Notes: generated by a model not told the origin, from the sequence alone. 64,000 nt of DNA from Streptomyces davaonensis JCM 4913 (GCF_000349325.1 NC_020504.1:2266053-2330052); one strand, 5' to 3'; counted from the stretch's first letter, positions 19,710 through 28,309 are shown. Program-made: numbers and translations.

Positions 19710-22700
19710 CTATGACTCACCTGAAAGATCCCTGAAATCCTGCTCCACCTGACCGTCGTCGGCGAGTTTGCGCAGCAGGCCTTCCGGATCCAGCGCACCG
19801 GGCACCGGCTCATTCCCTTGTGCGAAAAGGACTTCACGAACGCGCCCGCACAGCTCCTCCACGGTGGCCGGGACCACCCCACGCTCCGAACGGTCGCGCC
19901 GCCACGACACACTGTCCGCATCCCGCTGCCTCAGGATGTGTGCTCCGGTGAGCCGGCCGAGCAGCGCCGCGTACATATGATGCGCGGGAGTGCTGCGCTT
20001 CAAGCTCTCGTGTTCGCAGGCAAGTTGGTCGTCGCCTATACGTCGATGGCAGGCACCTATGTCCATGGGCGTGCCCTGGGCGTAGAGCAGTCTGAGCGCC
20101 TTCAGTTCATAGTCCCTGGCCGCCTGCATGGCGGAGTGCCCGGCCCGTTCTCCGTTCAGCTCGATCGCCCGGGCGGCCTGCTCCCGCTTGATCCGGGCGC
20201 GGGCCGAGTCGGTCATGGCCTGGACGATGACGTCTCCGGAGTGTTCGACCTCTCTCAGACAACTGACCAGTTCGTCGTCGTACTTCTCCAACTCGTCCCG
20301 GTCTCCGCTCACTCGGTCGTCCAGCGCCAACAAGCAGCCCTCCACGGTGTGCAGATGCCTCTCGACGTTGTCGGGGCCCTCCAGGACCAGGTACTGGCCG
20401 AGCCGTTCGTGATCGGCACGGGCCAGCCGCAGATGGCGCATCTGCGCGGTCTCGTCCGCCGCGGCCTCGGCCAGCAGTACGTGGGTGTCGCGACGTATGG
20501 TGAACAGCTTCTTGCGCAGGATCTCTCCGTCGGCCCAGCGGCTGTGAACCGCGTCGCGGAAACGGACGTCGGCCAGCGCCTCGAAAGCGAGCGGGATGCG
20601 GTTCAGCGCTTCGGACAGTTTTCCCTCGTCGACCATCACCCGCAGCAACTCGACCTCGACCGCGTCGGCCACGAGGCTGGATCTGGTGCCCGAGTCGCAG
20701 AAATTGAGGTAGTCGAGGGCGACATCGCGGGCCACGCTCAGTCTGCCGGTGTCCCTGAGGCCGCTGAGGATCCCGACACTCATGGCCATGGCCAGGGGCG
20801 AGTTGTCCACGACGGGATCACCGGGCCCCTTCCCGAGGAGCACGGACAGACCCGGACGATCGCCTCTGTCAAGCGCCTTGAACACGCTGCCCAGGCGCTG
20901 GGCCATCTTGAACTGGTCCGACCCCTTGTCCCTTATATCGGCGGTGACTCGCTCCAGTTTGCGCACCGTGTCGTCCAGGCCGCGGGGGCCTCTGCGTGAC
21001 CGGGTCATACCGACGGCGACGAAGTGGAGCCATGTCTCCCAGTCACTTGCGCGCTCCAGATAGGGCATCGCCTCGGGTATCAGCCGCTGCACGTCGGCCG
21101 TTCTGCCGTGGGTCCGGTGCCTGAGAGCCACCTTCACCCGGCCGGCGGTGTGCCGGATGGCGATGCGGTCCACCTCGGCCCGCAGCGAGCCGTCCGTGTC
21201 CAGCCAGGTCTCGTGGACGCGCCGTACCGCCTTTGCGACCGCGGGCTGCATCCGTATCTTCACCTGCATCCCGTCCGCCCAGTCGACAAGGCAGGCGTCG
21301 GCCAAGGACGCGAGCAGGCGGCGGAGTTCGTCCTTCTCCTCGCTCGCCGACGACGCCTCACCTTCGGTTCCCTCCGGATCCGGGACTTGGCCGACGGGGC
21401 TCTGCCGATGGCCGCGCAGCCCCGCCCACACCTCGGCGAGCAGGCCCGGCGCGCAGTCGTCGTCCGGATGCAGCACCCGGTGCCGGGAGCTGAGCCAGGA
21501 CAGGGCGAGGAGCAGCAGATGGCGCGGATCACGGCGCGGGATGCACCGCAGCGCGCCTACCGCCCACTCCTCGATCAGCCGCCAGTCGTCGGGAATCGGC
21601 TCGGTGGTGTCCTGCCCCAACGCATCGCCGTCCACGGTCGCGAGGTGTTGCAGCCGTTCCGTGCCGTCGGGCTCCGACGCCACTTCGTCGGCGTAGCGCA
21701 GCAGGCCGGGATGTCCCTCGGCGCGCGCGAGCACATTGTGCACGAGCTTGCGCTGGTCCTCGCCGGCCATGTCCCGGGAGGCCGCTGTGATAATGCCGCC
21801 GAGGTCAGGGAGGCTCTGGGCGTACAGGAACGCCTCGGCCGGGGACAGGAGAGGGACGGGAACATCGGGCATCCGCCGCTGGTCGAGGTGGAGCGGCAGC
21901 GGGCTGGTGATCAGCAGCCGGGATCCGGGCGCCCGGTGAGCGGTCATCGCGTTGATCAACCGCTGCCAGTGCGGGTCGAGCCAGGGGCCGACCGCCGCGG
22001 GGTCGTGGCCGTTGGCGGCGGGCGTCCCCAGCTCCCGGGGCTTTTGCGCGATCAGGTTTCCCACGTCGCGGAGGAAGAACAGGAAGTACTCGGTGTTGCT
22101 GTTCGTCAGGCGTTCGTCGATGTCGTTGCACAACCGCTCGAAGGCGGTGTCGTCGGCGAGGAAGTCCCCCAGCTGCTTCTGCGTGGGCACGCGCTCCTCG
22201 CGGATCTCGAACGCCCGCCGTATCGCGGACTGCTCCAGCAGGAGGCCGACGAACCCACACAGAGCTTCCCAGGGCTCGGCATCCATCTGTCTTTCCTTGG
22301 GTGGGTACTCCACGACGTGCCGGTAGCGGTGGGTGTACAGGCTGATCAGCTCGCGAGCACAGGCCTCCTTGCCGACGCCTGTCATACCGTGCAGGACGGC
22401 GCCGTTGGCCTCGCCGGCGCCGATCCGGGCGAAGATCTCGCTGGCCTTCCACATCGGGTCGTGATGGCCGATGAGGCTGCTCGCGGGGTGCTGGAGCGTC
22501 GGCGGATCGGCTCTGGAAAGCGTCGGAGGCTCCACGACCAGCCCGCAGGCGTCGGCGCCGTAGATGACGGGTGCGGCGAGGTCGAGCGTCTTCAGCGTCC
22601 GGCACTCGGCAAGCGCCGCGCCCACCGCCCGGGGAAGGGTCAAGCCCTGCGTGAGCAGATAGTCGTACACCTTGGTGATAAAAGCGACCGCAGCCTGGTC

Positions 22701-23753
22701 GCCGATCCGGTGCCGGAAGGCCAGTACGGCGCAGCCGAGGCTGCGGGCCAGCTCCACAGCCAGTCCGTCGCCGTCCGGCCCTGGGCTCACCGACGTCCGG
22801 GGTTCCGGCGCGAGATGCGAGGGGATGCGGAACATCTCCAACTGGTCCGCGATCGACGGGCTGCTGGCCGGCCTCGTGGTGATCACGGCGAGCCGCAGCC
22901 GCCGGTGATTGCCCCCGGTCGCCAGCATCTTGACCAGTTCTCGGGCGCTCAAGGGCGACTTCGTGCCGACCACACCGGTGCGGGAGACCGCCGACCAACT
23001 GCCGGCAACTCCGCGATCGGCCAGGTGAAGGATCATCTGCCAGCGACCCGAGTCTCGCCGGTTGTCGGAGCGCTTGGCGCTCTGCACATGGTCCTTGAGC
23101 TGATCGTGTGTCACATGGTACGAGAGCGTTCGCGTCGTGATGTCCAGGCCGCTGCCGTCGGCGGCGATGTCCCGCACCTTGGCGAACACCTGTGACTGCT
23201 CGGCATGCAGGTCCAGCGGCTCACCGGCCTTGGTGCGGTTGAAGACCCCCACGAGATGTAGCGGGGCGTCGGCCTCCACCCGGCCGGCCGGGTCCACCCT
23301 GGACGAGCCTCCCGCCGCCACGTCGTGGACGAAGGTGAGTTCGCGGTCCACCAGGGAGCCGTGGGCGTCCGCCGCGAGGAGGAGCGGGTAGCCGAGCACT
23401 TCCCGTTCCGGGCCGTCCGGATTCAGCCGGATCAGTACCGTCGAAGGCCGCCCCACCGGCAGCCTGTCCCAGATCTCCTGGGTGAGCACCGAGGTGCGCA
23501 GCCAATGGCCCAGTCGTCGCAGCGTGTTGGCTTCCCCGGCCTCGTCGAGCCGGGTGTGCCGCATGAACTTGTGCAAGTCGATGAGGAAGCCGTAGTTCTC
23601 GGGGTGGCTCTCCGCACTCGCTCCCAGATCGACCAGGGACTCATGCTGTTCCCCCGACCCGCCCCTACCGCTGATCCGCCACCGCCATTGCGGTCCGTTT
23701 TTGCCCTTGCTGAAGTCCAGGACTTCAAGTAAGGCGTCGTAATCCCCCGACAC
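19710..23753 (-). CDS. CHAT-like (inactive) plus STAND NTPase plus TPR-like protein
   Basis: From the GTG at 23753 this is 1347 residues; an ATG at 23783 would add ten. GTG is preferred for its AGGGGG SD and because the next motif (ALLEVLDF) then lines up with the N-terminus of the 634-residue neighbour (AVLEILHY). A CHAT-like domain (about 50-410) has ILHLADRG and LAVITTRP at the His and Cys sites, so the dyad is lost. An NTPase module starts at GMTGVGKEA (about 456-464), a Walker A with Glu after the Lys instead of Ser/Thr. The C-terminal half is an Arg/Leu/Ala-rich helical repeat region. Codon 8 is TTA (23730-23732). Likely role: ligand sensing and assembly of the protease complex. Confidence 0.68.
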   Translation of the reverse strand: MSGDYDALLEVLDFSKGKNGPQWRWRISGRGGSGEQHESLVDLGASAESHPENYGFLIDLHKFMRHTRLDEAGEANTLRRLGHWLRTSVLTQEIWDRLPVGRPSTVLIRLNPDGPEREVLGYPLLLAADAHGSLVDRELTFVHDVAAGGSSRVDPAGRVEADAPLHLVGVFNRTKAGEPLDLHAEQSQVFAKVRDIAADGSGLDITTRTLSYHVTHDQLKDHVQSAKRSDNRRDSGRWQMILHLADRGVAGSWSAVSRTGVVGTKSPLSARELVKMLATGGNHRRLRLAVITTRPASSPSIADQLEMFRIPSHLAPEPRTSVSPGPDGDGLAVELARSLGCAVLAFRHRIGDQAAVAFITKVYDYLLTQGLTLPRAVGAALAECRTLKTLDLAAPVIYGADACGLVVEPPTLSRADPPTLQHPASSLIGHHDPMWKASEIFARIGAGEANGAVLHGMTGVGKEACARELISLYTHRYRHVVEYPPKERQMDAEPWEALCGFVGLLLEQSAIRRAFEIREERVPTQKQLGDFLADDTAFERLCNDIDERLTNSNTEYFLFFLRDVGNLIAQKPRELGTPAANGHDPAAVGPWLDPHWQRLINAMTAHRAPGSRLLITSPLPLHLDQRRMPDVPVPLLSPAEAFLYAQSLPDLGGIITAASRDMAGEDQRKLVHNVLARAEGHPGLLRYADEVASEPDGTERLQHLATVDGDALGQDTTEPIPDDWRLIEEWAVGALRCIPRRDPRHLLLLALSWLSSRHRVLHPDDDCAPGLLAEVWAGLRGHRQSPVGQVPDPEGTEGEASSASEEKDELRRLLASLADACLVDWADGMQVKIRMQPAVAKAVRRVHETWLDTDGSLRAEVDRIAIRHTAGRVKVALRHRTHGRTADVQRLIPEAMPYLERASDWETWLHFVAVGMTRSRRGPRGLDDTVRKLERVTADIRDKGSDQFKMAQRLGSVFKALDRGDRPGLSVLLGKGPGDPVVDNSPLAMAMSVGILSGLRDTGRLSVARDVALDYLNFCDSGTRSSLVADAVEVELLRVMVDEGKLSEALNRIPLAFEALADVRFRDAVHSRWADGEILRKKLFTIRRDTHVLLAEAAADETAQMRHLRLARADHERLGQYLVLEGPDNVERHLHTVEGCLLALDDRVSGDRDELEKYDDELVSCLREVEHSGDVIVQAMTDSARARIKREQAARAIELNGERAGHSAMQAARDYELKALRLLYAQGTPMDIGACHRRIGDDQLACEHESLKRSTPAHHMYAALLGRLTGAHILRQRDADSVSWRRDRSERGVVPATVEELCGRVREVLFAQGNEPVPGALDPEGLLRKLADDGQVEQDFRDLSGES

Positions 23754-23894
23754 GTTCTCAGTCCCCCTAAGAACCCCGCGCATATGCCAGTGCAGAGCAG
23801 AGTAGACCCATGCAGGCCTCGTGCGCCCCGCACTGGCGGAGAATTACGCCGGCTCTTGACGACGGCTCGTTCGGGGTCGATCTCGCGACGCAAT

Positions 23895-23922
23895 AGATCG
23901 AATGTGAATGCGAATTCGATCT
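23895..23922. terminator. Inverted repeat directly after the CHAT protease gene
   Basis: Arms AGATCGAA and TTCGATCT (8 bp, perfect) flank a 12-base loop, and the right arm touches the stop codon of the 634-residue CHAT gene. Read leftward, the hairpin would form immediately after that stop. It could terminate or attenuate the protease transcript ahead of the larger genes. The 168-bp gap here is the only large gap in the leftward set. Confidence 0.45.
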
Positions 23923-25826
23923 CAGTGCTCGCGGATCCACGTTTCCAGTTCCTCCGCCGTCCCGGCATGACCCTCCGCGTCCATCAGAAGACCGGGGCTG
24001 CCGAAGGTCCGGCGCAGGACCTTGCTCGCCAGCACGGACGTGCGCGGGTCCCGTGCCAGTGGCCCAAGTCGGGGAAGAGCGCGCAGAATCTCCACCATCT
24101 CCCCGTCCGTCAGCGGAGGCAGCGCCATGCGAGGCAGCACGGGGGCAAGGTCCGGCAAGTCCATCCGGGAGGTCAACAGAATTCTGCTGGGACCCTCCGC
24201 CATGGCGAATTGTTCGACCAGGCCGGCGAAACGGAGATCTTGAGCAATCGCCCGGTCGGCGGCGTCGAGCACGAGGAGAAGTCGGAGAGTCGTCGATTTG
24301 TCGATCAATTTCGACCATTGCGACGCACGGGCGAGCCCGCCGAGCCCCGGCGCCTGAATGATCAGATTCCGCAGGAGTTCGTGGAACGGGTCCTCCGAGG
24401 ACGGGGAGATCGCCTCCTTCCAGGCCGGTCTCGGATGCCAGAGGATCACGTCGAAGGACTCGCGGTGATCGTGCGCCAGCAGCGACGCGCACGTCGTCGC
24501 GCCCATGCCTTCCTCGCCATGAATCACGGCGCCTCGCGCTCCACTGCCCACCGCGAGCGCGCCGCTCGCCTCCGTCATCTCCCGCAGACGTCCGACAAAG
24601 GAGCGCGGCCAGTCCGGAAGCGCGCCGACGCCGGGACTCGGGAGACCGCGCATGGGTCCCCGCGTCATGGGGCGATCGGGCAGCCGCAGGGTCCGGGCGG
24701 CGCCACCGAAGAGCACGGGCGTCGCCGCGGCGAACATCGGGGTGCGGTGTTCGGTGAGTTTTACGTCGTCGGCTGAGTCAACGAGCGCGTTGTGCAAGGC
24801 CTGGGGAAGCGTGTGGTCGTGGCGCAGGAGATGGGTGTAGAGGCGTACGGCGAAGGCGCGGGCGAAGTGATTGGTGACGGGGAAGCGCATGGCGACGACG
24901 GCACAGCCCAGGCGCTCGGCGACGGAGGCGGCCAGGGAGGTGAGGGCGGAGGCCGGGGCGGGCCGGCCATCGCCCCCCTCGTCTTCGGTCTGGCCGCCCG
25001 ACCAGCAGGCGGAGAGGAACACCAGTCGGGTGCGGCCGCACGCCGGGTCCAGAATGTCGACGAGATCGGGTGTGCCGACCTCGTCCGCCGTGCCGTCGGC
25101 GCACTCGAGGTACAGGCGACCGGGTCGCCCGTGGGCCACGACATGGAGGACATCCCAGCCCGCGGGTTCACGCAGCATGCCACGCAGGGTTCGGCGGCTC
25201 ACCCCGAACTGCCTCGTCCGCAGCTCCACGGGGACGGCGGCGTCGCGTCCGCCGGCCGCCAGATCGAGCAACTCGGCGCGCAGGAAGGCCCGGTGCGCTC
25301 CCAGGTCCACGGGAGCGGTCGTCTGGGGCAGGCTGAACAGGGCAAGCATGCGCAGGTGCGGCGGCAGGGTCGGGGGCGAGTCGGCGGCCGCCGGGGACTC
25401 GGGTCGCACCCCGCGCACAAAGACCACTCCGTGCAACGACAGCGGGATGTCGTCGACGAGCGCAAGCTCCCACGGCAGCATCTCGAAGTCGCGTAAGTCC
25501 GGGGGCAGTTGGCACTCCACCACAACCGGCCCCAGTGCCTTGAGACGACCCGCCATGTCGCCCAGTCCGGTCCGGGTGATCCTCTCGGCGCAGGCCCGCA
25601 CCGCCTCCTCCAGGGCCCCGGTGCCCGCCTTCGCCCTGCGTAGCTCGTCGATCCTGGCCGGCAGCGCGTACAACACGTCCAGTTCTTCCGGTGCGTCGAG
25701 TCGCACCTCGGTGAACTCGGTGCCTGCGGCACCCGGCCGTTTCAGCGACCAGATCCACCAGTTCGGCCGACCGCTCGCCGGATCGAGGTCATAGTGAAGG
25801 ATCTCGAGCACCGCGGATCGCTCCAT
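23922..25826 (-). CDS. CHAT-domain protease fused to a STAND-like NTPase, active-site dyad intact
   Basis: A 634-residue protein. The CHAT (caspase HetF-associated with TPR) domain has FEMLPWELAL (114-123), LHVVAHGRPG with the candidate catalytic His232, and FLSACWSGG with Cys274; these are the family's His/Cys dyad motifs. A linker with the STAND-typical FVGRLREM (410-417) leads to an NTPase core: GEEGMGATT (437-445), which has Ala where the Walker A Lys should be, and Walker B LLLVLDAAD (516-524). There is no C-terminal repeat array. CHAT proteases cleave protein substrates after activation. The gene directly opposite (25961) encodes a gasdermin-like candidate substrate. Leu111 is TTA (25494-25496). 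This is the only apparently active protease in the locus. Confidence 0.8.
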   Translation of the reverse strand: MERSAVLEILHYDLDPASGRPNWWIWSLKRPGAAGTEFTEVRLDAPEELDVLYALPARIDELRRAKAGTGALEEAVRACAERITRTGLGDMAGRLKALGPVVVECQLPPDLRDFEMLPWELALVDDIPLSLHGVVFVRGVRPESPAAADSPPTLPPHLRMLALFSLPQTTAPVDLGAHRAFLRAELLDLAAGGRDAAVPVELRTRQFGVSRRTLRGMLREPAGWDVLHVVAHGRPGRLYLECADGTADEVGTPDLVDILDPACGRTRLVFLSACWSGGQTEDEGGDGRPAPASALTSLAASVAERLGCAVVAMRFPVTNHFARAFAVRLYTHLLRHDHTLPQALHNALVDSADDVKLTEHRTPMFAAATPVLFGGAARTLRLPDRPMTRGPMRGLPSPGVGALPDWPRSFVGRLREMTEASGALAVGSGARGAVIHGEEGMGATTCASLLAHDHRESFDVILWHPRPAWKEAISPSSEDPFHELLRNLIIQAPGLGGLARASQWSKLIDKSTTLRLLLVLDAADRAIAQDLRFAGLVEQFAMAEGPSRILLTSRMDLPDLAPVLPRMALPPLTDGEMVEILRALPRLGPLARDPRTSVLASKVLRRTFGSPGLLMDAEGHAGTAEELETWIREH

Positions 25827-25960
25827 GCCAGGACGCGTTCCTTTCTGTGCACATCACGACAACTTCAACTCGCTTTTACCCAAGTTGTATTGATGCACCG
25901 TCAAACGCCCTACGCTACGTCATCCACGACGCTGGCCGACACCACAGCGGGGGGACCGCG
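25827..25960. promoter_or_regulatory. Divergent promoter region of the CHAT protease and gasdermin-like gene
   Basis: This 134-bp region is clearly more AT-rich than its surroundings and separates two divergent starts. It contains a perfect 7-bp inverted repeat, ACAACTT (25859-25865) and AAGTTGT (25882-25888), placed where one regulator could control both directions. A TTGATG hexamer at 25890-25895 may belong to a rightward promoter, but I could not fix a well-spaced -10. Confidence 0.5.
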
Positions 25961-26728
25961 ATGCCCAACGGCCGTTACAGGAAGTACATCGAGCATGTCC
26001 GCGCCGACCTCGCCATGGAGCCGTCCTGGCCTCCGTCCGCCGACCGGCAACTCGGTGATGTGGGTGTGTTCCGGAAGGGACACTTCGAGCGCAAGGGCAC
26101 GCTGGAGACATTGTTCGGTCTGACGGTCAAGCCTCGCCCCGTCAAGAACAGGGCCACGGACTACCACGGTGATTCCAAGGGCACGGTGCGTGTACACCAC
26201 AACTCGGCCATCGGAGCCGGAGCCGCGCTCGTCACGGCCGACGGCTCACTCGTCCTGGAGTTCGGCAAGGCGGACTCGGTTCTCTTCCACGCGGCGGGCT
26301 GCCGGACCGAGGAGATCGACCGTATCGAGATCGTCGAGAAGCTCATGAAGGAACTGCACGGCAAAGGCGAGTGGCCGCGCAAACAGGTCGTGATCACCGA
26401 GGTCACTCACGCCAGGCGCACCACGGCCGTCATGTGCAGCAAGCGCAACGACCGCATTGCCCTGCGCGCCGCGGCCGATCCCGGCGTCACCGGCCTCGAT
26501 CTGCTCACCGCCGCCGGCGGAGTTCAGTGGACGGGGGGCTCGGCGGCCAGCCTGCAAGTCCTGTCGGAGGGCCGACTCACCCCGCTCTACAAGGCTCGGG
26601 GCATGATCCGACACCTGTTCGGGGCCGACGAAGCCGGGTTCCTGGACGACGTGGAGGACGTCGAGGGCGACGACGCCGAGTGGTACGTGGACGAAGTGAG
26701 CAGCCTGGACTTCGACGCCCTCCCGTGA
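25961..26728 (+). CDS. Candidate gasdermin-like pore-forming effector
   Basis: A 255-residue protein with no signal peptide and no classical TM helix. Alternating strands VRVHHNSAIGAGAALVT and SLVLEFGKADSV are followed by an amphipathic helix (IVEKLMKELHGKG) and then QVVITEVTHARRT, which resembles the 'YVVTEV' strand region of gasdermin N-terminal domains. A further TPLYK strand is followed by an acidic, flexible tail (about 220-255, rich in Asp/Glu) that could be the autoinhibitory C-terminal peptide of bacterial gasdermins. Bacterial gasdermins are of this size and are typically encoded next to a caspase-like or other protease, as here with the CHAT gene 134 bp away. The ATG at 25961 follows GGGGGG. 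The family call rests on local motifs and context; an unrelated beta-rich protein remains possible. Confidence 0.45.
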   Translation: MPNGRYRKYIEHVRADLAMEPSWPPSADRQLGDVGVFRKGHFERKGTLETLFGLTVKPRPVKNRATDYHGDSKGTVRVHHNSAIGAGAALVTADGSLVLEFGKADSVLFHAAGCRTEEIDRIEIVEKLMKELHGKGEWPRKQVVITEVTHARRTTAVMCSKRNDRIALRAAADPGVTGLDLLTAAGGVQWTGGSAASLQVLSEGRLTPLYKARGMIRHLFGADEAGFLDDVEDVEGDDAEWYVDEVSSLDFDALP

Positions 26729-26740
26729 GGCGGCGGGCGG

Positions 26741-27367
26741 TCAGGCGTCCTCGGGGAGCCCGAACGTGCCGTACTCCGGCTTTCCCGCCAGGTCGTACGA
26801 CTGGATGGAGACTCCCTTTGAGGTGACGCTGCCGCCGGTGTTGCGGAAGGCGGTCGGGGTGGTGCCCTCGGGGAAGAGGCGGTGGCCCGTGCCCAGTACG
26901 ACCGGGAAGGTCAGCAGGTGCAGCGTGTCCAGGACGCCGGTGCCCAGCAGGGAATGGACGAGCGCGCCGCTGCCGTGGATCTGGAGTTCGCCGTCGGTGC
27001 GCTCCTTCAGGGCGGTCACCTCCTTGGCGAGGTCGCCGTCGATCACGGTGGTGCCGGCCCAGTCCGGGTCCGTGAGGGTGGTGGAGGCGACGTACTTCGG
27101 CAGCGAGTTCAGCCGTGAGGCGACCGGGTCCTCGGGGTCGGTGACCTTGGGCCAGTAGCTGCTGAAGATGTCGTAGGTACGGCGGCCGAGGAGGAAGGCG
27201 CCGGCGCGGTCGAAGACGCCGCTGATGAACCGGCCGAAGTCCTCGTCGTCGTACGGAAAGACCCAGCCGCCGTGTTCGAAGCCGCCGCGGCTGTCCTCCT
27301 CGCGGCCGCCGGGGGCCTGATAGACGCCGTCGAGGGTGACGAAGATGGTGGAGACGAGCTTGCCCAT
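26741..27367 (-). CDS. Dihydrofolate-reductase-family (RibD C-terminal-like) protein
   Basis: A 208-residue cytosolic oxidoreductase of the RibD_C/DHFR-like fold. N-terminal STIFVTLDGVYQ, then FLLGRRTYDIF and LQIHGSGALVHSLL are the usual NADPH-binding and core motifs; length is normal. The substrate is unknown, and such paralogues are frequent in streptomycetes. It converges on the gasdermin-like gene (12 bp between stops) and is divergent from the SDR gene. It probably lies outside the conflict locus. Confidence 0.85.
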   Translation of the reverse strand: MGKLVSTIFVTLDGVYQAPGGREEDSRGGFEHGGWVFPYDDEDFGRFISGVFDRAGAFLLGRRTYDIFSSYWPKVTDPEDPVASRLNSLPKYVASTTLTDPDWAGTTVIDGDLAKEVTALKERTDGELQIHGSGALVHSLLGTGVLDTLHLLTFPVVLGTGHRLFPEGTTPTAFRNTGGSVTSKGVSIQSYDLAGKPEYGTFGLPEDA

Positions 27368-27537
27368 GAGGGGTGCCGCCCTTTCCAGGGATATGGGGTC
27401 GTTCTGTCATCAGGTCAGACCCCACCGGCACCCGCAACTCATCGGCCGTCGGGCTTGTCGCCGCCCTGGGCCCTCGCAACGAGTTCCGTGTCCGTACGCC
27501 GCCAGCGTGCGGGGCGGTGGCCCGCTGTGATGGATCC

Positions 27538-28296
27538 ATGACTACTTACGACGAAACCCTCTCCCTCGACGACAAGGTGGCCCTTGTGACCGGTGGCAGC
27601 CGGGGCATCGGGGCGGCGACGGCGGTACGGCTGGCTCGGGCCGGGGCGGATGTGGCCGTGACCTATGTGAACGGCAAGGAGGCGGCGGAGGACGTCGTCC
27701 GGGCGGTTTCCGCGCTCGGGCGGCGGGGTGTGGCGCTGCGTGCGGACTCCTCGGACGCCGGGGAGGCGGCGGGGGCGGTGGCACGTACGGCGGAGGCGCT
27801 GGGGCGTCTCGATGTGCTGGTGAACAACGTAGGTGTGGGGGTGCTCGGGCCGCTCGCCTCGCTGTCTCTGGATGAGGTGGACCGGGTGCTGGCCGTCAAT
27901 GTGCGCGGGGTGTTTCTGGCGTCTCAGGCGGCTGCCGCGCGGATGCCGGAGGGGGGTGGTGGGCGGATCATCACGATCGGGACGTGCATGACGCAGCGGG
28001 TGCCGGGGCCTGGGGGGACGTTGTACGCCATGAGCAAGTCGGCGCTGGTCGGGATGACGAAGGCGCTGGCCCGGGAGCTGGGGCCCTCGGGCGTCACGGC
28101 GAACATCATCCACCCCGGGCCGATCGACACGGACATGAACCCGGCGGACGGTCCTTACGCGCCCGCGCAGGCAGCGATGACGGCACTGGGTCGCTTCGGC
28201 ACGGTGGAGGAGGTGGCGGCGACGGTGGTGCATCTGGCGGGGGCGTCGTATGTGACGGGGGCGGAGTTCTCGGTGGACGGCGGTCACGCGGCCTGA
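27538..28296 (+). CDS. Short-chain dehydrogenase/reductase
   Basis: A 252-residue classical SDR. The Rossmann motif TGGSRGIG (about 19-26), NNVG, and the catalytic Tyr/Lys in YAMSKSA are present, and the end SVDGGHAA is typical of FabG-like enzymes. The usual catalytic Ser position reads IGTCMTQR, so the residue at that site is Thr/Cys-like instead of Ser, which is slightly unusual. Substrate unknown. The ATG at 27538 was chosen over a longer upstream frame that has no RBS. It converges on alc across a long palindrome. Confidence 0.88.
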   Translation: MTTYDETLSLDDKVALVTGGSRGIGAATAVRLARAGADVAVTYVNGKEAAEDVVRAVSALGRRGVALRADSSDAGEAAGAVARTAEALGRLDVLVNNVGVGVLGPLASLSLDEVDRVLAVNVRGVFLASQAAAARMPEGGGGRIITIGTCMTQRVPGPGGTLYAMSKSALVGMTKALARELGPSGVTANIIHPGPIDTDMNPADGPYAPAQAAMTALGRFGTVEEVAATVVHLAGASYVTGAEFSVDGGHAA

Positions 28297-28309
28297 GGCC
28301 GGAGAGGTT

